From contig DASYUM010000147.1 of assembly GCA_036001225.1 (NCBI GenBank), positions 1 to 57,767 of the forward strand: a DNA stretch of 57,767 nt. Reading direction: 5' to 3'. The notes under the pieces are model-generated. The model was not told the DNA's origin. It did not search any database and saw nothing but the letters and a program-made list of their open reading frames with translations. The DNA is from DASYUM01 sp036001225 (GTDB taxonomy: Bacteria > Methylomirabilota > Methylomirabilia > Rokubacteriales > DASRDR01). Position numbers and translations under genes: made by a program. Numbering within the stretch: position 1 is the first letter of the stretch; each line of letters opens with the position of its first letter. This document shows, piece after piece, positions 1-8,724 of this stretch.

Positions 1-70
1 AAGCCGCCGCTCGGAGCGGAACATCCCACGCGCGGCGGTTCGGCATCGCGCCGCGCCCGGTTAGTCTCCG
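1..70 (+). repeat. Right-hand part of an intergenic repeat (family F, copy 1), cut by the window edge
   Basis: The bases carry the landmarks seen in three other places in the window (29.5, 40.3 and 55.1 kb): the end of a GCCGCCGC hairpin arm, then CTCGGAGCGGAACATC, a GGCGGTTCGGC block and GCGCCCGGTTAGTC. The left half, with the stop-codon-proximal GC hairpin, lies outside the window. From here to the first gene at 151 I see no other gene. Confidence 0.75.
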
Positions 71-135
71 GGGCCGCGGCGGGGCTACGACCCCGCCGGC
101 AGGACGGCGGCGGCCCGGCGCCGGGTGCCGCACGG

Positions 136-144
136 TGATACACT
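136..144 (+). promoter_or_regulatory. Possible extended -10 promoter for the toxin-antitoxin pair
   Basis: TGATACACT fits an extended -10 (TG-n-TACACT). No convincing -35 is present. A start site 6-7 bases downstream would fall on the GTG at 151, so the antitoxin mRNA could be leaderless; no Shine-Dalgarno is visible. Confidence 0.4.
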
Positions 145-150
145 GACGTC

Positions 151-399
151 GTGCCCACGAAGAATCCTCGCGTGAACGTGGTTGTCGAGCCTCCGCTCTA
201 CCGGGCCCTCGGCCGGCTGGCCAAGCGGGAGGGGATCTCGCTCTCGATGAAGGCGCGGGACCTTCTCCGCGACGCCGTGGAAGCAAGCGAGGATTTGGCG
301 CTGAGTCGTATCGCCGCCGAGCGCGACCGGACATTCGACCGGGCGCGGACCCTATCCCACGCGCAGGTCTGGGGGCGCCGCCGACCGAAACGAGGTTGA
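151..399 (+). CDS. RelB-like antitoxin (ribbon-helix-helix type), 82 aa
   Basis: This small basic protein lies directly before a RelE-family toxin, with its TGA immediately followed by the toxin GTG. The N-terminal stretch RVNVVVEPPLYRALGRLAKR followed by an amphipathic helix (GISLSMKARDLLRDAV) fits a ribbon-helix-helix DNA-binding fold. The family neutralises its toxin through a flexible C-terminus and represses its own promoter; here the C-terminal half (from about residue 50) is charged and rich in Arg. The GTG at 151 is the only sensible start. Assignment rests on size, order and fold pattern rather than a diagnostic motif. Confidence 0.7.
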   Translation: MPTKNPRVNVVVEPPLYRALGRLAKREGISLSMKARDLLRDAVEASEDLALSRIAAERDRTFDRARTLSHAQVWGRRRPKRG

Positions 400-687
400 G
401 TGCCGTACGTCCTCCGCTACCACCCGGCGGTAGCCGAAGACGACCTACCTGAAATACCAGCCAACCTCCGGGCCCGTCTGGCAGGAGCCATCGCAGCGCG
501 ACTCACAACGGAGCCGGCCCGGTACGGGGTGCCACTCAGCGGGTCACTCAGGCCCTACTGGAAGCTCCGGGTCGGCGATTACCGTGTGATCTTCAGGGTG
601 GTAGGCCGCGACGTGCGGATTCTCGCGATCATGCATCGAAAGAGGGTGTACGAAGAGGTTCAACCCCGCCTCGGCTGGCCGCCCTGA
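400..687 (+). CDS. RelE/ParE-superfamily toxin, 95 aa
   Basis: The sequence has the RelE layout: N-terminal YVLRYHPAVAEDDLPEIP, a helix over residues 24-37, then LRPYWKLRVGDYRVIFRV and a C-terminal HRKRVYEEV. The block K-L-R-V-G-D-Y-R-V-I-F and the late His-Arg-Lys are typical of RelE-type mRNA interferases, which cut mRNA at the ribosome. The length matches the family. Its GTG start touches the antitoxin stop, so the two are surely co-translated. Whether it is a RelE nuclease or a ParE gyrase poison cannot be settled from sequence; the Arg/Lys-rich C-terminus favours RelE. Confidence 0.85.
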   Translation: MPYVLRYHPAVAEDDLPEIPANLRARLAGAIAARLTTEPARYGVPLSGSLRPYWKLRVGDYRVIFRVVGRDVRILAIMHRKRVYEEVQPRLGWPP

Positions 688-748
688 CCGGCGTGCCCCG
701 AGGACGCGGGGCGCCACGAGGAACCCCACAGGGCATGGCGGAACAGTC

Positions 749-1396
749 TCAGTGGAGCGCCTGCGAGGCGAGCGGAGAGGCTGCGGCCCGCCGGCGCTGA
801 CGGAGCAGGAGGCGCCGGACGGCATCGCCGGCCCGGATCGCCAGCACCACCGCCAGCCAGCCGGCATAGACGTACGGCCCGATCCAGCCGACCTTGGCCA
901 GCCAGAAGTAGTGGAGGACGGCCAGGGCGCCGGCGAGGTAGACCAGCCGGTGGAGCCGCCGCCAGGCGAGGGCGCCGAGCCGCTTCACCATGCGGGCGGT
1001 GGAGGTCGCGGCCAGCGGGATCAGGAACAGCAGCGCGGCCATGCCGGCGGTGATGTAGGGACGCTTCACGATGTCGGCGCCCATCGTCGGCCAGTCGAAG
1101 AAGTGGTCGAGGACGATCCAGACGCCGAAATGGAGCGCCGCGTGGAAGAAGGCGAAGAGGCCCAGCAGCCGGCGCAGGGTGATCGGCCACGAGAACCCGA
1201 AGAGGATACGGAGCGGGGTCATGGTGAGGCTGAGCAGGAGGAGGCGGATCGTCCAGTCGCCCAGCCAGCGGGTGACGAAGTCGATGGGGTTGGGGCCGAG
1301 GTCGTCGGCGTAGGCGCGGTAGAGAAGAAGCGCGAGCGGCGTCAGGCACAGAAGCCACACGCCGCTCTTGAGAAGTACTCGGCCGCGACGGCTCAC
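749..1396 (-). CDS. msrQ: MsrQ, membrane haem subunit of the methionine sulfoxide reductase system
   Basis: A 215-residue protein with about six membrane segments of the ferric-reductase-like fold. It has RLGLLFAF-like repeats (LRRLLGLFAFFHAALHFGVW) and conserved haem-ligand histidines in the HAALHFG and RRLHRLVYLAGALAVLHYFW blocks. MsrQ passes electrons from the quinone pool or flavins across the inner membrane to periplasmic MsrP, which repairs methionine sulfoxide in exported proteins. The msrP gene lies upstream on the same strand, about 230 bp away, an unusually wide gap for this pair; the gap holds a long inverted repeat. Confidence 0.9.
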   Translation of the reverse strand: MSRRGRVLLKSGVWLLCLTPLALLLYRAYADDLGPNPIDFVTRWLGDWTIRLLLLSLTMTPLRILFGFSWPITLRRLLGLFAFFHAALHFGVWIVLDHFFDWPTMGADIVKRPYITAGMAALLFLIPLAATSTARMVKRLGALAWRRLHRLVYLAGALAVLHYFWLAKVGWIGPYVYAGWLAVVLAIRAGDAVRRLLLRQRRRAAASPLASQALH

Positions 1397-1431
1397 CGGC
1401 CTAGCCCGACTTATTCATGAAGGAAGGCGGG

Positions 1432-1601
1432 GCCGAACGGGTGACGCCGCGAACAGGGCGCCCCACCGCGCGGAGCGCAGGGCGCCGCCACCGCCGCGGG
1501 AAGCCTGCCGCAAGGCGGCAGCCGCCGGACTGTCGACCAGCCGCACGCTCGGGCCCGAGCGAGCATGGTGGGGCGGTTCGCGGCGGCAGGACCCGTTCGG
1601 C
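1432..1601. repeat. Long imperfect inverted repeat between msrP and msrQ
   Basis: The left arm at 1432-1467 and the right arm at 1567-1601 are complementary in three blocks (GCCGAACGGGT, GCCGCGAAC and CCCCACC), separated by short unmatched stretches. A shorter hairpin, CTGCCGC-aag-GCGGCAG, sits near the middle. The whole could fold into one 170-base structure. It may be a decayed miniature repeat or an mRNA-processing or attenuation structure between the two genes. Confidence 0.6.
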
Positions 1602-1625
1602 CTGCGCGTTCGCGAATTATCCGGG

Positions 1626-2588
1626 CTAGTAATATTTGTTCAGGTCCATCCCCGCGTACAGCGACGCCACCTGGTCGGCGTAGCCGTTGAACATGAGCGT
1701 CTTGCGCCGGCGGAACTCGCCGATCCGCCGCTCGGTGGCCTGGCTCCACCGCGGGTGATCCTTGTTCGGGTTCACGTTCGAGTAGAAGCCGTACTCGTGG
1801 GGCGCCGCCTTGTTCCAGGTGGTCTTCGGCTCCTCGGTCACCAGCCGGATCCGCACCAGTGACTTGGCGCTCTTGAAGCCGTACTTCCACGGTACGACGA
1901 CCCGGATCGGCGCCCCGTTCTGGTTGGGGAGCACCTGGCCGTACATCCCCACGGTCAGGAGCGTCAGCGGGTGGAGCGCCTCGTCGAGCCGGAGTCCCTC
2001 GACGTACGGCCAGTCGAGCCCGCTGAAGTTGAAGAAGCTCGGCTTCTGGGCCGGGAACTGCTCGGGATCCATGAGGGTCGTCAACTCGACGTACTTCGCC
2101 TGACCCGTCGGCTGGACCTGCTTGAGCAGGATGCTCAGCGGGTAGCCGATCCAGGGAAGCACCATCGACCACCCCTCCACGCAGCGGAGCGCGTACACCC
2201 GCTCCTCGAGGGGCGCCAGCCGCATCAGCTCCTCGATGTCGTACTTCCGGGGCTTGGCCACCAGGCCGCCGACCTCGACCGCCCACGGACGGGGCTTGAG
2301 CAGGTGGGCGTGCTCGGCCGGGTCTTCCTTGTTCACGCCGAACTCGTAGAAGTTGTTGTAGGTCGTGGCGCTCTCGAACTTGGTGGCCGGCTCCTTCAAG
2401 CTGAGAGCCTCGTCTCGGGTCGCCTTGAGGGGGGCGCCGGGCGGCGCCGGCTTGGGCGCGGCCTCGGTCCGGCCGCAGCTCGCCAGGGCGACCGCCGCTG
2501 CCCCCGCCATGAACGCGCGGCGGTTCAGGTAGAGCCGCTGGTCGGTGACCTCCGACCATTTGAACATCGGGACGCGCCGGATCAGCAT
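1626..2588 (-). CDS. msrP: MsrP, periplasmic molybdopterin methionine sulfoxide reductase
   Basis: This 320-residue protein has a Tat-type leader (N-R-R-A-F-M-A-G then AAAVALASC) and the sulfite-oxidase-fold molybdopterin domain. The block YALRCVEGWSMVLPWIGYPL holds the cysteine that ligates molybdenum. Known members reduce free and protein-bound methionine sulfoxide in the periplasm with electrons from MsrQ, encoded next. I chose the ATG at 2588 because AGGAGG lies just upstream (CCAGGAGGATGTC-ATG) and the Tat leader then has normal length. The longer open frame upstream has no support. GRTEAAPKPAPPGAP forms a linker after the leader. Confidence 0.93.
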   Translation of the reverse strand: MLIRRVPMFKWSEVTDQRLYLNRRAFMAGAAAVALASCGRTEAAPKPAPPGAPLKATRDEALSLKEPATKFESATTYNNFYEFGVNKEDPAEHAHLLKPRPWAVEVGGLVAKPRKYDIEELMRLAPLEERVYALRCVEGWSMVLPWIGYPLSILLKQVQPTGQAKYVELTTLMDPEQFPAQKPSFFNFSGLDWPYVEGLRLDEALHPLTLLTVGMYGQVLPNQNGAPIRVVVPWKYGFKSAKSLVRIRLVTEEPKTTWNKAAPHEYGFYSNVNPNKDHPRWSQATERRIGEFRRRKTLMFNGYADQVASLYAGMDLNKYY

Positions 2589-2738
2589 GACATCCTCCTG
2601 GACCTCCGATCTCGGGTCCAGTGTACGCCCGCCGGGACGGTGGGTGTCACGGCGATGTGAAATCGGCGTGACGGCCACGCCTCGCCTCGACATGTCGGCC
2701 GGCAGCGTAGCCCTCGACGCCGAAGGGGTCAAGCGCGG

Positions 2739-2768
2739 TTGACGCGGCTTCCCCGGGAGCGCTAGAGT
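2739..2768 (+). promoter_or_regulatory. Possible promoter for the GYD-domain gene
   Basis: TTGACG at 2739-2744 and TAGAGT at 2763-2768 are 18 bases apart. The -35 is strong and the -10 is mediocre. It lies about 65 bases before the ATG at 2832. Confidence 0.4.
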
Positions 2769-2831
2769 CCCGGTCGTCGAGGGCTGCGTTCGCCCACCCG
2801 GACCGCCACCCTGACGCAGGAGGAACATGCC

Positions 2832-3158
2832 ATGCCGCTCTACATGACCCAGTTCTCCTACTCGCCGGAAGCGTGGGCCGCGCTCGCCAAGAAGCCGGAG
2901 AACCGGACCGAGGCCGTCTCGAAGCTCTGCCAGCAGTTCGGCGCCCGCCTGGCCGCCGTCTACTACTCGTTCGGGGAGTACGATGGGTTCATCATCGTCG
3001 AGGCGCCCAACGAGGTGACGATGACCGCCGCCATCATCGCCGCCCTCGCGCCGGGCCACGTGAGGGCCACCAAGACGACCGTGTTGCTCACCGCCGAGCA
3101 GGCGGTGGAGGCGATGCGCAAGGCGGGCGGCGTCGCGTTTCGCGGGCCAGGCGGCTGA
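2832..3158 (+). CDS. GYD-domain protein, 108 aa
   Basis: The protein shows the GYD-family pattern: MPLYMTQFSYSPEAWAAL at the start and FGEYDGFIIVEAPNEVTMTA near residue 50, followed by a beta-rich end (ATKTTVLLTAEQAVEAMRKA). GYD proteins are small ferredoxin-like-fold proteins of unknown function, possibly ligand-binding dimers. AGGAGGAACATGCC precedes the ATG, a strong ribosome site. It is a single-gene unit between msrP (divergent) and the MTHFR gene (convergent). Confidence 0.8.
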   Translation: MPLYMTQFSYSPEAWAALAKKPENRTEAVSKLCQQFGARLAAVYYSFGEYDGFIIVEAPNEVTMTAAIIAALAPGHVRATKTTVLLTAEQAVEAMRKAGGVAFRGPGG

Positions 3159-3212
3159 CCGGCGAGCCGCGGGGCCCGATGGGGGGCGGCGTCCGGGACG
3201 CGCGCTCCCGGC

Positions 3213-5063
3213 TCAGCGCAGGGCTTCGAGGACCTCCGCCACCACCTCGAAGCGACCGAAGGACGGCATGAGGTAGGCGCCGGCGTAGCGCCGGCGGACG
3301 GCGGCCAGAACACCCTGGGCCGTCTCGATGCCGACCCGGAGGGCGTGGTCACCGGCCTGACGGAGGCGGGCCCGAAGCGCGTCGGGGATGGTGATCCCCG
3401 GCACCTCGTTGTGAAGGAACTCGGCGTGGCGCGCCGAGTGAAGGGGAAGGATGCCGACCACCACCGGGACCGGCAGCCGGCCGACCCGGGCGAGGAAGCG
3501 CTCGAGCTGCTCGAGGTCGTAGACCGGCTGGCTCTGGGCCCACATCGCGCCGGCCTCCACCTTGGCCCACAGACGCTCGGCCTCGCGCCCGGCGTCGGCC
3601 GCGCCCGGGTCGAGGGCGACCCCGATCGCGAACGCCGTCGGCTCGCCGATCGACTGCCCGATGGCGTCCACGCCCGCGTTCATTCCCTTGACGATCCGAA
3701 CGAGCCCGATCGCGTCCACGTCGAAGACAGCGGTGGCGTTGACGTAGTCGCCGGCCCGCGGCGGGTCGCCGGTCATGGCGAGGATGTTCCGGATGCCGAG
3801 GGCGTGGGCGCCCAGGAGGTCGGCCTGGATGCCCATCAGGTTCCGGTCGCGACAGGTGAAGTGCATGTTGATGTCGAGCCCCGTCGCTTCCCGGACCAGC
3901 ATGGCCGTGGGGAGCACGGCCATCCGCACCCGACCCAGCGAGCCGTCGTTGATGTCCACGACCTCGACGCCCCGCTCGGCCAGGAGCTTGGCGCCTTGGA
4001 CGAGCTTCTCGATGTTGTGCCCCCGGGGCGGATCCAGCTCCACCGTCACCAGGAACTCGCCGGCCCGGAGGCGGCTCTGGAGCCGGGTCGGCTCGGCGGT
4101 CGGACGCAGCGGCGGCGCCTCGGGAGCGGCGGCGGGGGCGATGAAGACGGCGCGGCGGGCGCGGGCGGCGTCGGGCACGTGGCGGTCCACCGCCTCCCGC
4201 ATCGCGTGGATGTGGGCCGGCGTCGTCCCGCAGCAGCCGCCGACCAATCGGGCGCCCGCATCCAGCATGCGCTCGGCGTACTCGGCCATGTAGGCGGGCG
4301 ACGAGAGGTAGATCAGCCGCTCGCCGAGCCGGCTCGGCAACCCGGCGTTGGGCTGGATGGCGACCGGCAGGTCGGGCGCCGCCTGGTGGAGGAGGACGAG
4401 GACGTCGTAGAGCACGCTCGAGCCGACCGAACAATTGGCGCCGATCACCTGAACCGGGAGCTCGCCCAGCTCGCGGCCGACCTCGCCCGGCGGATGGCCG
4501 GCGAAGGTCAACCGCTCCTCGGTGAACGCCATCTCGGCGATGACCGGCAGGTCGGCCGACACCGTCCGCACCGCCTGGACGGCCAGCCGCATCTCGCGCA
4601 GGTCGGAGATCGTCTCGACGACGAAGGCGTCCACGCCGCCTTCCAGCAGGCCCTCGGCCTGCTCGCGGAAGGCGGCCAGGGCCTCTTCCTCGCTCACGGT
4701 GCCGAGGGGGGCGAGGTACTTGCCGAGCGGCCCCACCGAGCCGAGCACGAAGACGTCCCGCCCCATCGTCTCCCGGATGTCCCGGGCCAGCCGGGCTCCC
4801 TGACGGTTGATCTCGCGGACCCGCCCCTCCAGGCCGTGGACGGCGAGCTTGAAGCGGTTGGCGCCGAAGGTGTTGGTCTCGATGCAGTCGGCGCCCGCGC
4901 TGACGTACTCGCCGTGGATGGCCTGGACCACCTTGGGGTCGTGGAGGTTGAGCACGTCGAAGCAGGCGTCGAGGGGCGTGCCGCGGGCGTAGAGCATCGT
5001 GCCCATCGCCCCATCCGCGAGAAGCGGGCCCTCGGCCAGCCGATCGAGCAGCGGATGACTCAC
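3213..5063 (-). CDS. Fused homocysteine S-methyltransferase / methylenetetrahydrofolate reductase, 616 aa
   Basis: Residues 1 to about 290 are a homocysteine methyltransferase domain with the zinc-ligand cysteines in VIGANCSVGSS and LVGGCCGTTPAHI. From about 325 to the end is a MetF-type barrel (FLVTVELDPPRGHNIEKL, NMHFTCRDRNLMGIQADL, ILAMTGDPPRAGDY). This is the YitJ-type fusion: one half makes methyltetrahydrofolate with a flavin, the other moves a methyl group to homocysteine. No cobalamin module is fused, but a separate corrinoid protein and activation protein are encoded at 24-26.4 kb. The GTG start overlaps the aroK stop as GTGA, so translation is probably coupled. Confidence 0.9.
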   Translation of the reverse strand: MSHPLLDRLAEGPLLADGAMGTMLYARGTPLDACFDVLNLHDPKVVQAIHGEYVSAGADCIETNTFGANRFKLAVHGLEGRVREINRQGARLARDIRETMGRDVFVLGSVGPLGKYLAPLGTVSEEEALAAFREQAEGLLEGGVDAFVVETISDLREMRLAVQAVRTVSADLPVIAEMAFTEERLTFAGHPPGEVGRELGELPVQVIGANCSVGSSVLYDVLVLLHQAAPDLPVAIQPNAGLPSRLGERLIYLSSPAYMAEYAERMLDAGARLVGGCCGTTPAHIHAMREAVDRHVPDAARARRAVFIAPAAAPEAPPLRPTAEPTRLQSRLRAGEFLVTVELDPPRGHNIEKLVQGAKLLAERGVEVVDINDGSLGRVRMAVLPTAMLVREATGLDINMHFTCRDRNLMGIQADLLGAHALGIRNILAMTGDPPRAGDYVNATAVFDVDAIGLVRIVKGMNAGVDAIGQSIGEPTAFAIGVALDPGAADAGREAERLWAKVEAGAMWAQSQPVYDLEQLERFLARVGRLPVPVVVGILPLHSARHAEFLHNEVPGITIPDALRARLRQAGDHALRVGIETAQGVLAAVRRRYAGAYLMPSFGRFEVVAEVLEALR

Positions 5064-5629
5064 GGCGTCCGGCGGGCCGTGGCGCCGCGCGGCCGGCCGG
5101 CGCGCGCGCGCTCACGGAGGTGTCGGAGGATGCCGCTCACCGCCCCGTCCACGCCGAGGTGGCCCACCTCCACCGCGAGGTGGGCCCGGGCGTAGTGCGG
5201 CTTCCGCGCCTCGTAGAGCGCGGCGGCCTCGTCCCGCGAGCGCGTGGCCAACATCGGGCGAGCCCCGAGCCGGCTCGCCCGCGTGTAGAGCGTGTCGAAG
5301 TCGGCGGCCAGCCAGACCACGGTGCCCAGCGCGCGGAGCCGCTCCATGACGCCCGGACGGCAGGGGAAGCCGCCCCCGGTCGCGATGACGTGGCCGCGCT
5401 TGTCGGCCAGCGCCTCGAGGACCGCGGCTTCCAGCGTCCGGAAGTGGGCCTCCCCGCGCTCGGCGAAGATCTCGGGGATGGACTTGCCCTCGCCGGCGGT
5501 GATCATGTCGTCGGTCTCCACGAAGCAGAGACCGAGGCGGCGGGCGAGCACGCGCCCCACGGTGGACTTCCCCGCACCCATGAAACCGACGAGGATGACG
5601 GTGGGCGGCGGCGCGGACGGCAGTTCCAT
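5060..5629 (-). CDS. aroK: Shikimate kinase
   Basis: A 189-residue P-loop kinase with GFMGAGKSTVGR (Walker A), ETDDMI (shikimate-binding Asp pair), ATGGGFPCR (substrate-binding glycines) and RPML in the lid. It phosphorylates the 3-OH of shikimate in aromatic amino acid synthesis. The ATG at 5629 is the first that gives the usual short leader before the P-loop. The C-terminus is extended by a basic tail (RARAGRPRGATARRTP) that runs up to the overlap with the MTHFR fusion. The pairing of these two genes has no obvious pathway logic. Confidence 0.93.
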   Translation of the reverse strand: MELPSAPPPTVILVGFMGAGKSTVGRVLARRLGLCFVETDDMITAGEGKSIPEIFAERGEAHFRTLEAAVLEALADKRGHVIATGGGFPCRPGVMERLRALGTVVWLAADFDTLYTRASRLGARPMLATRSRDEAAALYEARKPHYARAHLAVEVGHLGVDGAVSGILRHLRERARAGRPRGATARRTP

Positions 5630-5644
5630 GACGATCCTCAATGG

Positions 5645-5650
5645 ATCATA
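5645..5650 (-). promoter_or_regulatory. Probable -10 box for aroK
   Basis: Read on the minus strand, TATGAT (five of six consensus bases) lies 16 bases before the aroK ATG, with TTGAGGATC between. No good -35 is seen. On the plus strand, TTGACA at 5690 may serve the divergent cyclase gene. Confidence 0.45.
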
Positions 5651-5725
5651 GCACGAGGCTTTTGAGCGTCCCGGCCGCCGCCCGGCGGCTTGACACGGCC
5701 GCTCTCGTCTAGTAGGAGAGCACGC

Positions 5726-7858
5726 ATGGCCGGGCCGCTCGGGCGCCTGCTGGCCCAGAAACCGATCGGCGGTGCTTCCCAGCCGCCGGCGCCGGGACAC
5801 CCGCGGCGCGGACAAATCGTGCGGGCGACTGTCGCCTGCCTGGCCGCCCTGGTCGGCCTCCTGGGCGTACTCCGCCAGCCCCCGGTCATCGGGACCCTCC
5901 TCGAACCGCTCGAGCTCGCGATCATGGACTGGCACGCGAAGGTGCGGGGGCACCTGCCGCCGCCGCCCAACATCACGATCGTGGGTATCGACGAGCCGAG
6001 CCTGACGCAGATCGGCCGCTGGCCCTGGCCCCGGACCCGCACCGCCGAGCTGATCGCGCGGCTCAGCGAGGGCGGCGCTCGCGTGATCTACCTCGACATC
6101 CTGTTCAACGAGCCCGACCAGAACTCGAGCCTGACCCTGGCCCGCACGCTGGCCGAGCGCTACCGGCAGCTCGGCCTCCCCCGGGCCGGCGGGCGAGCCG
6201 AAGCCTTCGCCCGGACCCTGGAGGAAGCACTCACCGACGCCGACACCGATCAGATCCTGGCCGAGGTCATGGCCGAATCGGGCCGGGTCGTCCTTCCCTA
6301 CACGTTCGTCTTCCCGCCCCAGTCGGCGCCGCCGCTCGACGACGACGCGCGACGGCGCCTCAACCGAAGCGAGGTGAACACGTTCGTCGACGAGGAGGCG
6401 ATGAAGGCGATCGGCGTCCTGACCCCGGTGCCGGCCAGCGGCGTGCTCCTGCCGCTGCCCCGGCTCCACGACGCCGCCAGGGCCTCCGGTCACACCAACG
6501 TCGTGCCCGACCGGGACGGCGCGGTCCGCCGGACTCACCTCGTGATGGACTTCAAGGGCCGATACTATCCGAGCGTGATGCTGGAAACGGCCCGGCTCGC
6601 CCTGGGCGTGCCCAGGACCGGCGTGCGGCGCACGGCCGAGCAGCGACTCCGGATCGGGACCCGTGACGTGTTGACCGACGAAAAGGGCGTGTTGCAGCTC
6701 GTCTATTACGGCCCCGGCGGGACCTTCCAGCACCTGTCGGCCGTGGACGTGCTGACCAGCCCCACGCCGCCGCCGGTCGAGGGGCACGCGGTGCTGGTGG
6801 GCTTCACCGCCCTCGCCTTCGACGTGCGGGCAACGCCGTTCGACCCGGTGATGCCGGGCGTCGAGATGCACGCCACCGCGCTGGGCAACTTCCTGGAGGG
6901 GCGGGGGCTGCTGCACCGGGTGGACATGATCTTCGCCGAGATGGTCGCTGTGCTGCTGCTCGCGGCCAGCATGCCGCTGACGCTGCCGCGGCTGGGCGGG
7001 GTGCGGGGGAGCATTCTCGCGGTGGCGCTGGCACTATCCGTGGTCGCGGCCGGGCACCTCGCCTTCCGCTGGGGAGCCGTGGTGGCGCTGCTCCCGCCCC
7101 TGGCCGCGCTGGCGATCGGGCACGTCGGGACCGTGACCTACCAGATGCTGACCGAGCAGCGCGAGCGGCGGTGGATCAAGCGAGCCTTCCAGCAATACGT
7201 GCCGCCCGAGGTGGTCGACACGGTGGCCGAGAACCCGGCCGCCCTCGCTTTCGGCGGCGAGCGGCGCCTGATGACGGTGATGTTCTCGGACATTCGCAGC
7301 TACACGACCTTCGCCGAGCGGCACCCGCCGGAAGAGGTGGTGGCGGTGCTGCACGACTACCTGACCGCGATGGTGGAGGTGGTGTTCCGCCATCGGGGCA
7401 CCCTGGACAAGTTCATCGGGGATGCTATCATGGCGCTGTTCGGAGCCCCCCTCGCCGATCCCGAGCACGCGCTGAATGCTTGCCGCGCCGCGCTCGAGAT
7501 GTCGCGCACGCTGGAGCGGCTGAACGCGGAGTGGCAGGCCGCGGGACGCGAGACGCTGTCGGCCGGCATCGGTATCAGTACGGGAGACATGGTGGTGGGC
7601 AACCTCGGCTCCTCTCAGCGCTTCACGTACACGGTGACCGGCGACCACGTGAACCTCGCCGCCCGGCTGGAAGGCCTCACCAAGGAGCACGCGACCCGCC
7701 ACAACATCATCATCAGCGCGGGGACGTACGCCGCGGTCCGGGAGCGGGTGACCGCGCGGCCCCTCGGTACCGTCACCGTCAAGGGCAAGCTGCAGGCCGT
7801 GGAGATCTACGAGCTGATCGACGTGGTGGCGCCGGCGGCGCCGGAGGCCCACCCATGA
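5726..7858 (+). CDS. CHASE2-domain class III adenylate cyclase, 710 aa
   Basis: After one N-terminal membrane segment (about residues 33-50) there is a large extracytoplasmic CHASE2 sensor to about residue 390 (ITIVGIDEPSLTQIGRWPWPR is the family hallmark). Three membrane segments follow at about 401-475, then a cyclase domain from about 510. The two metal aspartates are in MFSDIRSYTTF and FIGDAIMALFG. The Lys in TLDKFIGD and TVTGDHVNLAARL fit ATP rather than GTP. The product is cAMP made in response to a periplasmic signal. ATG at 5726 follows AGGAG; its TGA overlaps the FecR gene ATG, so the two are coupled. Confidence 0.92.
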   Translation: MAGPLGRLLAQKPIGGASQPPAPGHPRRGQIVRATVACLAALVGLLGVLRQPPVIGTLLEPLELAIMDWHAKVRGHLPPPPNITIVGIDEPSLTQIGRWPWPRTRTAELIARLSEGGARVIYLDILFNEPDQNSSLTLARTLAERYRQLGLPRAGGRAEAFARTLEEALTDADTDQILAEVMAESGRVVLPYTFVFPPQSAPPLDDDARRRLNRSEVNTFVDEEAMKAIGVLTPVPASGVLLPLPRLHDAARASGHTNVVPDRDGAVRRTHLVMDFKGRYYPSVMLETARLALGVPRTGVRRTAEQRLRIGTRDVLTDEKGVLQLVYYGPGGTFQHLSAVDVLTSPTPPPVEGHAVLVGFTALAFDVRATPFDPVMPGVEMHATALGNFLEGRGLLHRVDMIFAEMVAVLLLAASMPLTLPRLGGVRGSILAVALALSVVAAGHLAFRWGAVVALLPPLAALAIGHVGTVTYQMLTEQRERRWIKRAFQQYVPPEVVDTVAENPAALAFGGERRLMTVMFSDIRSYTTFAERHPPEEVVAVLHDYLTAMVEVVFRHRGTLDKFIGDAIMALFGAPLADPEHALNACRAALEMSRTLERLNAEWQAAGRETLSAGIGISTGDMVVGNLGSSQRFTYTVTGDHVNLAARLEGLTKEHATRHNIIISAGTYAAVRERVTARPLGTVTVKGKLQAVEIYELIDVVAPAAPEAHP

Positions 7859-8682
7859 GACCGATCCGACGCCGGGCGACCGCGGTGCTGGCGCTGGCGG
7901 GCCTCACGCTCGGCGGGGCCGCCAACGCCCAGCCCCCCGGATCCGCCGAGGTCATCTTGGCCCGGGCGCCGGCCGACGCCATCACCCGCGGCCAGACGAC
8001 GCCTCGGCCGCTCGTCAAGGGCGCGCGGCTGGCGGTGGGGGACCGCGTCCGCACTGGCCGCGGGGGCGCGGCGGAGATCCGGCTCGGCGACGGCAGCCTG
8101 GTGCGCGTGGGCGAGCTGTCGGACTTCGAGGTCGATCGGCTCGACGTGGACGCGGCGGGCGCGCCGACGACGTCCCGCTTCAACCTGGCCGCCGGCCAGG
8201 CCCGGGCCTGGGTCGCGCGGCAGGTCATCGCCAAGGTGGCGGCGACTGAGGGCGGGTTCGCCGTCCAGACGCCGACCGCGGTCGCCGCCGTCCGCCAGAC
8301 GGACTTCGCGCTGCTCCACGACGCGGCCGCGGTCACGCGCGTCTACACCTTCGCCGGCGCGGTCGAAACGTCGGCGATCGGCGCCGCCTCCGTCACCTGC
8401 GCGCGCAACCGGTGGACCCGGGTCGACCCGCGCCGGGACCCCATGCCGTGCGAGATCATCCCGCTCCGGGACAAGCGCGCGGTGCTGAAGGAGCTCGCCT
8501 TCCAGGCGGTGGCGGTCGAGCCGGGCGATCTCGATCGGGCGGCCCTCAACGCGCTGGGCGCCAAGCTCTCCGACGAGCGCGTGACCGGAGGCCGGCTCTT
8601 CGAGACCGGCCCCGGCCGGCAAGGTCGGAGCGACCCGGCTTCGCACGAGGCCGCGGTGGGCACGACCGTCAACCCGGATTAG
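7855..8682 (+). CDS. Exported FecR-domain protein, 275 aa
   Basis: A signal peptide (TAVLALAGLTLGGAANAQ) is followed by a FecR-type beta domain: VKGARLAVGDRVRTGRGGAAEIRLGDGSLVRVGELSDFEV. This domain is found in periplasmic signal-transducing and cell-surface proteins. There is no sigma-factor gene nearby, so it is not a classical FecIR system. Translational coupling (ATGA) to the CHASE2 cyclase suggests that it works with the cyclase sensor domain. The C-terminal third (ALNALGAKLSDERVTGGRLFETG onward) is probably unstructured. Confidence 0.85.
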   Translation: MRPIRRRATAVLALAGLTLGGAANAQPPGSAEVILARAPADAITRGQTTPRPLVKGARLAVGDRVRTGRGGAAEIRLGDGSLVRVGELSDFEVDRLDVDAAGAPTTSRFNLAAGQARAWVARQVIAKVAATEGGFAVQTPTAVAAVRQTDFALLHDAAAVTRVYTFAGAVETSAIGAASVTCARNRWTRVDPRRDPMPCEIIPLRDKRAVLKELAFQAVAVEPGDLDRAALNALGAKLSDERVTGGRLFETGPGRQGRSDPASHEAAVGTTVNPD

Positions 8683-8724
8683 CCAGCCGCCACGAGCGAC
8701 TCACCGGCACTCAAAGGGGGGGGC

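Noticed and set aside
3345..5195. Open frame of 616 codons opposite the fused methyltransferase/MTHFR
   Set aside because: It mirrors the real gene on the other strand and has no recognisable motif.
5690..5725. Upstream start for the CHASE2 cyclase at 5690
   Set aside because: It would overlap a TTGACA promoter element, and the ATG at 5726 has AGGAG at the right spacing.
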